From an uncultured bacterium (lineage in GTDB: Bacteria; Verrucomicrobiota; Kiritimatiellia; RFP12; UBA1067): 37,173 nucleotides of DNA. The position numbers were made by a program, and so were the translations under genes. The stretch covers positions 1 to 37,173 of the forward strand of contig CADCOC010000039.1 in assembly GCA_902802945.1 (NCBI GenBank). Reading direction: 5' to 3'. Below, piece after piece: positions 1 to 6,646 of this stretch (the stretch's first letter is position 1; each line of letters begins with the position of its first letter). A model generated the notes under the pieces. That model had not been told where the DNA came from. It did no database searches and saw only the letters and a list, made by a program, of their open reading frames with translations.

Positions 1-87
1 CACACGGGAAGCCGTGTGCGGGAAATCCGCACGCACGGTTTGAAGAGGGGGCGTCCGCACCGGAATCACCGAGGCGGAACGCTCTAC
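1..87 (+). mobile_element. 3' end of a group II intron (domains V and VI)
   Basis: Positions 9-41 fold as a group II intron domain V: a lower helix 9-16/34-41, the catalytic AGC triad at 10-12, a two-base CG bulge at 32-33, and an upper helix 18-21/27-30 closed by a GAAA-containing loop. Positions 51-58 pair with 74-82 to form domain VI, leaving A78 bulged as the likely branch-point adenosine. The intron probably ends near 86-87 (CTAC). The rest of the intron, including any reverse transcriptase/maturase gene, lies outside the window. The fold was read by eye, and the exact 3' splice site is uncertain by a few bases. Confidence 0.72.
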
Positions 88-89
88 TC

Positions 90-677
90 CACAATGAACG
101 GGCTGGATTGTGGCCTTTCCGCAGAACAGTGCTGTCGAGTCAGGTTCGGTCTCTCATTCAAGCCAGCAATGTTAGCGGCTGCATAAACATGTACTTTGTA
201 GGCAGCATTCGCAGAAAGGCTGCGGACAAAGATGGCCCCAATGGTTTTCGGTTGCCAGGTTGTGTGTTTGTGAAAAGCGAGAGTCCCGACTTGACACTTG
301 CCCACGAACTTGGCCACGCATTGGGACTGTGGGACTGTTACGACACATATAAGGCCTCAGAGGAGGACAGCGACGAGGATCCGCTCAAGGTCCCTGATGC
401 CAAATTGCCAATTTCATCAGTCCGTTTCCAGTCCCGGCCACATGATTGGGGCCGTGAAACAGGCCGTGGCTTCTACGCCTCGACAGACACCTATGAAAGC
501 ATCCTCCAGCAGTTCCTCATGTATGGAGAAGAAATAGAGAATCACTACAACTTCGACATACCAGACGGTGCGGTGGACTGCCTCAACAACAACCACCATC
601 AGGATGTGAGTCGTGGATTTGGCAAGATCGGTGCCCAAAATGTAAACCCTACAAGTGAAGGAGTGTGCGCAAAATGA
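90..677 (+). CDS. Metzincin-like zinc metallopeptidase, C-terminal part (3' exon of an intron-interrupted gene)
   Basis: The translation contains the zinc signature HELGHALGLWD, which fits HExxHxxGxxD of metzincins, with three zinc ligands and the catalytic Glu. About 90 residues later LMYG fits the conserved Met-turn. The segment before it (INMYFVGSI, then GCVFVKSES) looks like the strands that precede the helix in this fold. No ATG with a ribosome binding site sits at a sensible place, and the frame stays open back into the group II intron. The N-terminal half therefore most likely lies in an upstream exon outside the window. TTG at 108 would be the only local start. The stop overlaps the next gene's ATG (ATGA at 674-677), suggesting an operon. 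The substrate is unknown. Confidence 0.72.
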   Translation, partial: HNERAGLWPFRRTVLSSQVRSLIQASNVSGCINMYFVGSIRRKAADKDGPNGFRLPGCVFVKSESPDLTLAHELGHALGLWDCYDTYKASEEDSDEDPLKVPDAKLPISSVRFQSRPHDWGRETGRGFYASTDTYESILQQFLMYGEEIENHYNFDIPDGAVDCLNNNHHQDVSRGFGKIGAQNVNPTSEGVCAK

Positions 678-1540
678 AAAGAATTAAATTGGTGCTTCTA
701 GCCGGTATGGCATCGTTGTTCGCCGTTGCGGCTTTAAGCTCGCCCCCTCTCCCAGAGGATACGATGTATGCGGTGCGGCGAATGTTGCGAGTCGCGCAGA
801 AGCCGTTTCAGGACAACTTGACGCTGGACTACGAGGTAATCGAGCTCGACTACAGTCTGCCCGAGGTGTTTTTCGGGATGATCCGGCTCAAGGGCGACTG
901 GCCGATTGAGCGGCGCAAGGCGGCTCTTGACGCATACCTCGCGGTCATGGCGGATACGGATTTTTCAGATACGGCTAACGACGATAGGGATCTGCCATAT
1001 AAGGCAACGGCACAGTGCGCGGAGATGAACTACACGAACGCGCTTCCGTACATGCGCCGTCTCGTGCTGAACCCGACGATGAGCAAATGGAGGCGTATAA
1101 CTGAAATTGGCAAACTTATAGAATTCTCGCCTGTCAACGACGAAACCACGGCTACGATTGAAACGATATTCACGAACCGCGTTGACTTCACGTGGAAAGA
1201 CCGAGAGAAGTGCTTTGACTATGCTTCAAAGGTCGCTGCGGTAAGTCATTCAAATCTTGTCTCACAAACGGTCTGCGACAGGGCCGCTAGGGTCTTTACC
1301 CGCGAACCAACGGAATGGCAGCTCTATAGGGAGTATGATATTTTCTGGAAAAAATACTATGCGGGATATGCAATGAGTTCAAATCGGCTTGAATTTGCCC
1401 TGATGGCGTTGGCGAACACAAACATAACACAAAACAGTGATTGGGCGGTTTTTAAGAGGCGTTTCACTTTTGTAACCAATCAGCTTCACTCTGTCAGTCA
1501 GCCGCTGCCGTGGATCAACATGGGCAGTAGTGGAAATTGA
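674..1540 (+). CDS. Secreted protein of unknown function
   Basis: This 288-residue protein has an N-terminal signal peptide: Lys/Arg-rich start, hydrophobic run LVLLAGMASLFAVAAL, then SSPP. The mature part is rich in charged and aromatic residues, with no motif I recognise. The ATG at 674 is preceded by AAGGAG at 658-663 and overlaps the metallopeptidase stop, which is why I prefer it to the GTG three codons upstream. It lies between a peptidase and another small secreted protein, so the three may act together, for example as a secreted peptidase with accessory proteins. That is inference from order only. Confidence 0.75.
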   Translation: MKRIKLVLLAGMASLFAVAALSSPPLPEDTMYAVRRMLRVAQKPFQDNLTLDYEVIELDYSLPEVFFGMIRLKGDWPIERRKAALDAYLAVMADTDFSDTANDDRDLPYKATAQCAEMNYTNALPYMRRLVLNPTMSKWRRITEIGKLIEFSPVNDETTATIETIFTNRVDFTWKDREKCFDYASKVAAVSHSNLVSQTVCDRAARVFTREPTEWQLYREYDIFWKKYYAGYAMSSNRLEFALMALANTNITQNSDWAVFKRRFTFVTNQLHSVSQPLPWINMGSSGN

Positions 1541-1559
1541 GTTTGAAGGAGAACGTGTT

Positions 1560-2102
1560 ATGACGTTTACAACCGTATTTCTAGCTACTGCGCTTTTCGT
1601 GCCGTCGATGCCGCCGCCGGAGTACGACGACTGCGAGGTAGTCACCAACTGCGTGTTTGACGCGTCACGGAATGACGCGAAGGAGTTTTCCGTACGAATC
1701 GAACTTGACGCAACTTCGTCCAACGGCGTTGAGGTCGTATTCGGCCGTGACGCGGACGGCGACGGCCGCTTGTCTAGGACTGAGGAGGAGATGTCCGTAG
1801 GGTACGACTGCGGCGAGTGGAAGGTCGCGAATCTCGTGACCGGCGACACGGTCTCCTGTGCGGGTACGCCTGGGCACGTTGCACTCAATTGGAAACTGCG
1901 CCTCAACAGGAATCGAACGCCGCGCACGCTTGCCGCTACGGTGAACGGCCAACCAACGTTCACGCAACTGGCCACGCCGCCGCCGTTCCTTTTCGATCCA
2001 ACATGGAACGCCGCTAAGATAATCCGACGAGGACAATCCAATCCGAATCTGCGAGTGGAATGTTCGGTGGACAACGAACCCCTTGTCATGTACATCAGAT
2101 AA
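1560..2102 (+). CDS. Secreted protein of unknown function with an EF-hand-like loop
   Basis: This 180-residue protein has a hydrophobic start (MTFTTVFLATALFVPS) that looks like a signal peptide. Around residues 62-73 it carries DADGDGRLSRTE, which matches the calcium-binding DxDxDGxxxxxE loop of EF-hand or dockerin type. A single loop is seen, so this is not a full dockerin. The start at 1560 is chosen because AAGGAG lies at 1546-1551; the frame is open ten codons further upstream without a better site. It ends the operon that starts with the metallopeptidase. The function is unknown; calcium-dependent folding or binding is an inference. Confidence 0.7.
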   Translation: MTFTTVFLATALFVPSMPPPEYDDCEVVTNCVFDASRNDAKEFSVRIELDATSSNGVEVVFGRDADGDGRLSRTEEEMSVGYDCGEWKVANLVTGDTVSCAGTPGHVALNWKLRLNRNRTPRTLAATVNGQPTFTQLATPPPFLFDPTWNAAKIIRRGQSNPNLRVECSVDNEPLVMYIR

Positions 2103-2147
2103 AGGCGCGACCTTTTCGATGAAATTCTTCGGCACGGAATCTGACGA

Positions 2148-2184
2148 TTTTGCTATAATGCCAATCACACCGCAATTGGTGTGA
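2148..2184 (+). promoter_or_regulatory. Extended -10 promoter with adjoining palindrome
   Basis: TGC followed by TATAAT at 2151-2159 forms an extended -10 box after a short T-run. Directly downstream, TCACACC (2165-2171) and GGTGTGA (2178-2184) form a perfect 7-bp inverted repeat around GCAATT, covering the expected start of transcription. This looks like an operator. No clear gene follows. Confidence 0.45.
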
Positions 2185-2338
2185 CTGGACATCAGCACCG
2201 GGGAATCTATTTGCGGCCGGCGACGACCACCGATTCGATCTGCGTGTGCGCAAAATGGCACGGGTGGAGGCCGTTGACGCTCGCAGAGGCGTTTCGGCAG
2301 ATGGATGCGGTGCTATAGTTGTTTGGGCGTGCGGATGT
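2181..2338 (+). other. Gene-poor stretch with a short open frame
   Basis: Downstream of the promoter at 2148 there is no convincing gene. A 45-codon frame beginning with GTG at 2181 and ending at 2318 encodes a Trp/His-containing peptide (it includes CAKWHGWRPLTLAEAF). It lacks a ribosome binding site and I do not recognise it. It may be the tail of a deleted gene or a leaderless small protein. Confidence 0.25.
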
Positions 2339-2587
2339 TCATGAGCGTGTGCCGCACGGAGAGGATTTAGCGGCTCTCTTCGGCTGCTTTGCTACATGTT
2401 TGGCGATATGGTCGCTCATCATGCGTTCGACTTCGTCTACCGTGTATACCTCGCCGCGGTCGGCCTCGCCCTCGGCCACGAGGAGGTCTTCGTACGCTTC
2501 CATCTTCTCGAGCTTCTCCTGGATTTCATCCCACGTGGAGGCGTTCACGAACACGCCGGCGGTGCGTCCGTTCTGCGTGACGATGAT
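2339..2587 (-). pseudogene. N-terminally truncated Phd/YefM-type antitoxin remnant
   Basis: Reading leftward from 2587 the frame gives IIVTQNGRTAGVFVNASTWD followed by a charged helical tail. This closely resembles the central strand-turn-strand of Phd/YefM antitoxins (consensus like PIxVTxNGKPxAVLVS). The DNA-binding N-terminal third (ISASELRxN-type) is missing: the similarity starts right after a strong hairpin at 2589-2612, and no start codon with a binding site precedes it. A GTG-coded restart at 2554 would give 71 residues. No toxin gene follows. I read it as a decayed antitoxin. Confidence is good for the family, lower for whether anything is still translated. Confidence 0.6.
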
Positions 2588-2588
2588 C

Positions 2589-2612
2589 GGGCGGCATCGA
2601 AAGATGCCGCCC
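2589..2612. terminator. Perfect 10-bp hairpin downstream of the sigma-factor gene
   Basis: GGGCGGCATC (2589-2598) pairs with GATGCCGCCC (2603-2612) around GAAA. It lies 11 bases after the stop codon of the minus-strand sigma-like gene, where a terminator would be expected, but neither side has a U-run. It could be a terminator without a U-tract or an extragenic palindrome; on the plus strand the loop would be a GNRA tetraloop. Confidence 0.45.
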
Positions 2613-2622
2613 GAAGGAAGCC

Positions 2623-3342
2623 TTATGCGGCGAAACCATGTCCCTCGCGGCGGAGTGCCGCCTCGAAATGGCGCGGGCCGTGCTTTTCGACAAGCGCCTT
2701 GACGCGGCTGACGATCTGGTCAACGTTGTTCGCCGTGATGTCGTATTTCGCCGCAACCTCCTTTGCCGGCATGTCATACTTCTTGCGGCAAACGTAGATT
2801 TCAAGGTTCCGGCGCGAGATGTCCTGTTCCGCCTTCAGCGTCTCAAGTGCACGCACGAGGGCGCGCCCGAGAATCTCGTGGTCAAGTGCCTCGCCCTGGT
2901 GTCCGCATGCAAACACGCCTTCAAGTGCCTTTGCGGTGCGCTCGACATATTTCGCGTGGACTTCTGCCCTGTCGTTGAGATGCGAAAGGTAGGCGCGAGC
3001 CTGCCAATAAAGCGACCAGAACCAGTCAGATTCTGTCTGGGGCATGTTTTCGCCGTATGCGGAAACATCCTTCTTGTGCATAAGCTTGTGGAACGACGCC
3101 TCCACGGCGTCCTCGCGGTCGGCGAGACAGTAACAGCCGTTGAGCATGTTGATGATCGGCTTCCGGAATTTCGTGTAGAAAGTCCCCCAGACGTCCGAGG
3201 TGGGGAAGGGAATGATGGCGGTGGTGTCGAACTTCATGTTGATCCTTTTGCGGGGGTGACGATTGCGTGTACAATCACTACTCGCACAAGAGTCGAAAAA
3301 CTTACGAATCTTTTTGAATTCATTGATGGAGGGGGCATTCAT
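2623..3342 (-). CDS. ECF-like sigma-70 family factor
   Basis: This 239-residue protein has the layout of a small sigma factor. A helical segment near residues 60-90 (INMLNGCYCLADREDAVEAS, then FHKLMHKK) resembles sigma region 2, including the acidic stretch followed by aromatic and Lys residues. A C-terminal helix-turn-helix (VAAKYDITANNVDQIVSRVK) resembles region 4. I take the ATG at 3342 because AAGGAAG lies at 3350-3356 and a likely promoter starts near 3375. An internal ATG at 3237 with AAAGGAT upstream would give 204 residues and is also possible. The palindrome over the promoter suggests self-regulation. No anti-sigma gene is adjacent. The long spacer between the regions is unusual, so a sigma-like regulator is an alternative. 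Confidence 0.6.
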   Translation of the reverse strand: MNAPSINEFKKIRKFFDSCASSDCTRNRHPRKRINMKFDTTAIIPFPTSDVWGTFYTKFRKPIINMLNGCYCLADREDAVEASFHKLMHKKDVSAYGENMPQTESDWFWSLYWQARAYLSHLNDRAEVHAKYVERTAKALEGVFACGHQGEALDHEILGRALVRALETLKAEQDISRRNLEIYVCRKKYDMPAKEVAAKYDITANNVDQIVSRVKALVEKHGPRHFEAALRREGHGFAA

Positions 3343-3378
3343 TTTCATTCTTCCTTTCATTTTTCAATTCACAACACA

Positions 3379-3399
3379 GGAAGTATATCAAATACTTCC
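3379..3399 (-). promoter_or_regulatory. Palindromic promoter/operator of the sigma-like gene
   Basis: GGAAGTAT (3379-3386) and ATACTTCC (3392-3399) form a perfect 8-bp inverted repeat with a 5-bp centre. Read on the minus strand the repeat contains TGA-TATACT (extended -10, TATACT at 3387-3382), so a protein bound to the palindrome would block or form the promoter. Transcription would start near 3375, 33 bases before the ATG at 3342. Confidence 0.5.
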
Positions 3400-3523
3400 A
3401 CAAATTTTCGCTCAACTCGCGAATGGCGCGGCTAGGCAACATTGGTGTGAAAGAAATAAGACACCTTGATGTTTAATATTGACAGAGGCAACAAGAACAA
3501 ACAACAAAAGAAAGGAAAACAGT

Positions 3524-4168
3524 ATGGCGAAAAGACCTTGCTACAGACCGCTGGAGAGACATGTCGGATACAGGACCGTGGAGTCTCCTGAGTTCACATG
3601 GCATCCCGGGTTCGCTTTTTCGCAGAAGCAGAAAAACGTCGTTGCCCTGCACGACGCCATCCACGGGATCGATCCGTCGGCGAAGGTGCTTGAGATTTCG
3701 AGCAAGTCTCTGCAGCCGCTCGGCGTGAGCCTGAGCGCCTTCAACCTGAAGTTCCCGCACGGCGGAGTCGAGTGCTCCGTGGAGTCGGTGTTTCAGGCGA
3801 GTAAGGTGTTCGACGGCGGGGTTGGCCCGTTCCTGGAACTCTACTCCCACGATTCGCGCGAAGTCCGCCACCATGTCCAGGAAGCGTCCGCCGGGCGTCG
3901 CCTTCTCGCCTTCGAACTTGATGGAGTCCGGTGGGATCTCGAGCCGAAGACGGCATTCTTCTATCATCTCTACATCAAGGCGCTGCTCGCCAATTCGAAG
4001 CTGGCCGAGGAGCTGAGGGAATTCGACGCATTCACTGACATCGAGTTCAATCCGAACAGACAGATCAACTGCCAGGCTGCTGCTGCGGCGTTTTACGTCT
4101 CGCTCTGCAGGACCGGAAGATTGGAAGAAGCGATGTCAAGCCGCGAAGCGTTTTTGCGCATGCTGTGA
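3524..4168 (+). CDS. Protein of unknown function, possible NADAR/YbiA-like fold
   Basis: This 214-residue soluble protein has two segments I recognise from a family of uncharacterised phage and gut-bacterial proteins: SVESVFQASKVF near residues 86-97 and FTDIEFNPNRQINCQAAAAA near 172-191. The first resembles the W/T-x-E-x-x-F-Q-x-x-K signature of NADAR proteins, which act on ADP-ribosylated or riboflavin-pathway intermediates. The rest of the fold cannot be confirmed by eye. The start at 3524 follows AAAGGAAA. A rho-independent terminator and a repeat with a mini sigma gene lie downstream. A second protein with a similar motif sits at 4715. I would describe it as a conserved accessory protein; ADP-ribose chemistry is inference. 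Confidence 0.6.
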   Translation: MAKRPCYRPLERHVGYRTVESPEFTWHPGFAFSQKQKNVVALHDAIHGIDPSAKVLEISSKSLQPLGVSLSAFNLKFPHGGVECSVESVFQASKVFDGGVGPFLELYSHDSREVRHHVQEASAGRRLLAFELDGVRWDLEPKTAFFYHLYIKALLANSKLAEELREFDAFTDIEFNPNRQINCQAAAAAFYVSLCRTGRLEEAMSSREAFLRML

Positions 4169-4296
4169 TATCCAGCATGGCGCTTATGCACCGGTAGGGG
4201 CCGACCACCGGGCGGCCCGCAATTCCGGCGCGCTCGGTGATCGCGCCCTATCGTGCGGCGCGCTCGGATCACTCCAGCCAGAATTCTGCTACGTGT
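4169..4296 (+). other. Intergenic stretch, no gene seen
   Basis: GC-rich spacer after the first accessory gene. It holds a weak GC-rich dyad near 4199-4220 (GGGGCCG facing CGGCCC) but no open frame with a ribosome binding site. Confidence 0.3.
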
Positions 4297-4320
4297 GCGG
4301 AAAAATCTCCGCTTTTTTTT
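4297..4320 (+). terminator. Rho-independent terminator
   Basis: GCGGA (4297-4301) pairs with TCCGC (4308-4312), directly followed by eight T residues (4313-4320). This is the clearest intrinsic terminator in the window and would end the transcript of the gene at 3524-4168. In the second repeat copy (6629 onward) the same place has GCGGATAAATCTTCAGTG and six T residues, so the stem is lost there. Confidence 0.7.
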
Positions 4321-4516
4321 GTGCAGATGCGAGTTTGTCGCATCTGTTGCGTTTATTGTTTTTGAGGGCTGTGAAAATTGTCCGAGAAAGGAAGTGAAGA
4401 AATGGATGAGAGCCCGTGAGCGGGTGCGGCAGATCGAGAAAAAGGTGCTGGAAAAGGTGCGGATGCAACTGAAGTTGCGTTTCGGCATTACGACTTTGTC
4501 GGCAATTCTCGGATAA
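4315..4516 (+). repeat. Repeat copy 1: hairpin plus mini sigma region-4 gene (deleted form)
   Basis: Bases 4315-4413 are identical to 6647-6745, and 4414-4516 matches the end of copy 2 (about 6816-6917) at roughly 90 percent. The identical block contains a 9-bp hairpin, CAGATGCGA (4324-4332) with TCGCATCTG (4338-4346), then a ribosome binding site (AGGAAG) and an ATG. Relative to copy 2, about 70 bases are missing just after the start codon. Confidence 0.85.
4406..4516 (+). pseudogene. Truncated sigma-70 region 4.2 mini-gene
   Basis: The frame from ATG 4406 encodes 36 residues beginning MRARERVRQIEKKVLEKVR, the recognition-helix signature of primary sigma-70 region 4.2. Compared with the second copy at 6738 it has lost the segment that carries the first helix of the helix-turn-helix (DESKTGYGV to LLGIS), by an in-frame deletion. 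Without that helix it cannot form a normal region 4, so I call it a pseudogene, although the frame, start and stop are intact. The AGGAAG binding site is shared with copy 2. Confidence 0.6.
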
Positions 4517-4570
4517 GAATAAAGATTTCAAATGGAAGGAATAGGGTCGAAAGACTCCCCATGGTCCGCC

Positions 4571-4585
4571 GATTTTTGCTATACT
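4571..4585 (+). promoter_or_regulatory. Extended -10 promoter
   Basis: A run of five T residues followed by TGC and TATACT (4580-4585). Transcription would start near 4592 and read the 310-residue protein at 4715 after a leader of about 120 bases. The same GCCGATTTTTGCTATACT string recurs near 7312-7328. Confidence 0.55.
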
Positions 4586-4714
4586 GTCGGCGTTGGAGAA
4601 AGTAACTTGCATTCTCAATCAAAAAAATGAAGACAAAACGATGCGCGGACACATCGTCCGCTGTAAGCAATGTGATTTGCTGCCGTTTTGATTAAATTGG
4701 AAAGGAAACAAAAA

Positions 4715-5647
4715 ATGATTAGAATAGTTGGCAAAAGAGGTAAGGGAAGTTTTGAGTCGCAGCTTGACGATGCGGCTAAGGGCTTGGATTTTGTGCGGAT
4801 CGACTGTACGTCCAACAATACGGATCCGGTGATGAGGGAGGGGCTTTCGCCTTTCTACCTCGGTCCGGTGGAGTGCTACGATGGTCTTGTGTCGCAGACG
4901 TTTGAGCGTGCATGGCAGTGTGCGAAGGTCTATCCTTGGACAGTGGGCGCTGATGGGAATCCAAATGCGACCTACTTCTCCTGGCGCGATGCGATGTGGT
5001 CGGAGAAGGGGTTTGGGGATAAGATGTCGATCCGTTTCCCCGTAGGAAAGGCGAATGTTGGGAAGTGCCTTTACGCTTGGTGGAAGGTTGATGGGGAGTT
5101 CAAAAAACTCGGCTACATTGACGGACGGAAGCACATCTATCTTCCCCTATATGCGAAGGCCGTTGTGAAGACGGAGGCCTATCGCCGCCTCGTCGAGCTG
5201 CGTGACTCGGGGAAGAACCTTATGCTGATCGACTTCGACGGCTACAACCCCTGGCATCCACACTATGGCTTCACCTCCTACAATGACGTCATCCACTGTC
5301 CGCTTCTGAAGATGGGCCACGGCTTCGTCCTCGCAATGTTACTGGATGGGGTGATTCGCGTTGAGGATGGAGAGGTGAAGTACGCGGATGGGCTGATGGA
5401 ACCTACGGCGCGCGTCTATTCGTCCGACCTTCGCAAGCTCACAGAGGAGCAAAAGCTCGAACGCGGCGCGAAGGCGGCGGGTGTGACGCTTGAGGAGTGG
5501 ACGGCGCTTTCGCCTGAAGACCGCACGCTTCTGCGCACTGCGGCTAAGAAGGAAAACGTCTATGCTCGCGGCTTTACCAAGGCGGCTTGGAAGCGTCTTC
5601 CGATGGTTGAGAAGTTCGCGGTCATTCGGGGTGCAAATTGCAGGTGA
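4715..5647 (+). CDS. Protein of unknown function, possible NADAR-like domain
   Basis: This 310-residue soluble protein contains LSPFYLGPVECYDG followed by FERAWQCAKVYP near residues 45-80. This resembles the opening strand and E/W-x-x-x-Q-x-x-K helix of NADAR-type proteins. Further on, GRKHIYLPLYAKAV and LIDFDGYNPWHPHYGF near residues 145-190 are typical of an uncharacterised family I recall from phages and gut bacteria. The C-terminal 80 residues are charged and helical. The start at 4715 follows AAAGGAAA; the frame opens nine codons earlier without a site. It shares the island with a second possible NADAR-like protein and a GP88-like protein, which suggests a phage-derived or anti-phage cargo. 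The reaction is unknown. Confidence 0.6.
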   Translation: MIRIVGKRGKGSFESQLDDAAKGLDFVRIDCTSNNTDPVMREGLSPFYLGPVECYDGLVSQTFERAWQCAKVYPWTVGADGNPNATYFSWRDAMWSEKGFGDKMSIRFPVGKANVGKCLYAWWKVDGEFKKLGYIDGRKHIYLPLYAKAVVKTEAYRRLVELRDSGKNLMLIDFDGYNPWHPHYGFTSYNDVIHCPLLKMGHGFVLAMLLDGVIRVEDGEVKYADGLMEPTARVYSSDLRKLTEEQKLERGAKAAGVTLEEWTALSPEDRTLLRTAAKKENVYARGFTKAAWKRLPMVEKFAVIRGANCR

Positions 5648-5730
5648 TGGGCTCATCGTCCCTCAGCAGCGAAATGTTGATGGAACTTCTCAAAGGGGAG
5701 ATAGACACCAAATCAAAAAAAGAATCTTGA
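5647..5730 (+). pseudogene. 27-codon stub overlapping the upstream stop
   Basis: ATG 5647 overlaps the TGA of the preceding gene (TGATG) and opens a 27-residue frame including MLMELLKGEIDTKSKKES. I do not recognise the family. Its coupled start and abrupt stop make it look like the surviving start of a deleted gene, one of several in this window. Confidence 0.35.
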
Positions 5731-5784
5731 TGTCGTAAGGTTAGGAAATAGGTGCTGTTTCTTATAGGTACAAGGAGATAAATC

Positions 5785-6636
5785 ATGCAGAAAGACCTGA
5801 AGGAACAACTAGCCAGATGCATTGCGCTGATGCAGAAGGACGTAGCCGAATTCGAGGCGAAGTACCAGGGGCGCTTTGCCGAGCAGCCGCACGTAGGGTT
5901 TGGGAACCGCAAGACGCGCTGCGTAAACGAGGCGACGCTTCCGATCATCACGTGCCACCCATCATGCCTTGAGAAGTGCGCGGGGACCTGCTACGTGATC
6001 AACATCTGCACGAAACCGCGCCCGAATTGCCGCAGGTGCGAGGCGCGGAACACGGTCCTCCGCCGCATTGACCCGAACGCGTACTACGAGCACTTTTACC
6101 GCGAGGCGGAGCGCCTGCACCTGCCGATCCGCCTTTCAGACGGCGGCGACTTTGAGAACGCCGAACAGGTGAAGGCCTGCATCGCCGCCGCGCGCCGCCA
6201 CCCGAATGTACACGCGATCCTGTACACGAAGCGTATCGAGCTTTTGCCGGAGCTTGTCGACTGCCCCTCGAACCTCCACGCCCGCTACTCCGCCTGGAAG
6301 GGCGACGAAGCGGGGGAGGCGGAGGCGCGCCGGCTTGGATTTGACGTGACGCATGTTGTTTGGGATGGCACGGGGAACTGTCCGTACCAGAAGTCACTTG
6401 CGCGCTTTCTTGCACGGAAGAACGAGATTGCCCGCGAACTGCGCGCGCAAGGACTTGACGCGAAGGCGGCACGCCGGCGCGCCGAACGCGAGACGGAGAA
6501 GGAAATCACGGTTTGGCATTGCAGGAACTGCGCGGAGCGCAGCTGCGGCTGCTGCGGTACGGGCGATATCCGCTTTAACGTAGTTGGTGAAGGCGATTGG
6601 GCCCTCAGGGCGGCAGAAAAAATGGTACGCGGATAA
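5785..6636 (+). CDS. GP88-like phage-type cysteine-rich protein
   Basis: This 283-residue protein has an N-terminal cluster CHPSCLEKCAGTCYV followed by CxxC (NCRRCEARN), then RLSDGGDFENAEQ and HAILYTKRIELL. A C-terminal cluster (WHCRNCAERSCGCCGTGD) follows near residues 235-252. The order of Cys cluster, R-x-S-x-GDF and Y/W-T-K-R matches the phage gene-product-88 family as I remember it, whose function is unknown. At least twelve cysteines suggest bound zinc or an iron-sulfur cluster; this is not the CxxxCxxC of radical SAM enzymes. The start follows AAGGAGA at 5773-5779. Next to two possible NADAR-like proteins and a duplicated repeat, it supports a phage-derived island. Confidence 0.6.
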   Translation: MQKDLKEQLARCIALMQKDVAEFEAKYQGRFAEQPHVGFGNRKTRCVNEATLPIITCHPSCLEKCAGTCYVINICTKPRPNCRRCEARNTVLRRIDPNAYYEHFYREAERLHLPIRLSDGGDFENAEQVKACIAAARRHPNVHAILYTKRIELLPELVDCPSNLHARYSAWKGDEAGEAEARRLGFDVTHVVWDGTGNCPYQKSLARFLARKNEIARELRAQGLDAKAARRRAERETEKEITVWHCRNCAERSCGCCGTGDIRFNVVGEGDWALRAAEKMVRG

Positions 6637-6646
6637 ATCTTCAGTG

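Noticed and set aside
1379..2261. Minus-strand frames opposite the small secreted proteins
   Set aside because: They overlap two plus-strand genes with signal peptides and good ribosome binding sites, and show no domain.
5785..6636. Cys-rich protein as a radical SAM enzyme
   Set aside because: The cluster spacing is not CxxxCxxC and no SAM-binding GGE motif is seen; GP88-like fits better.
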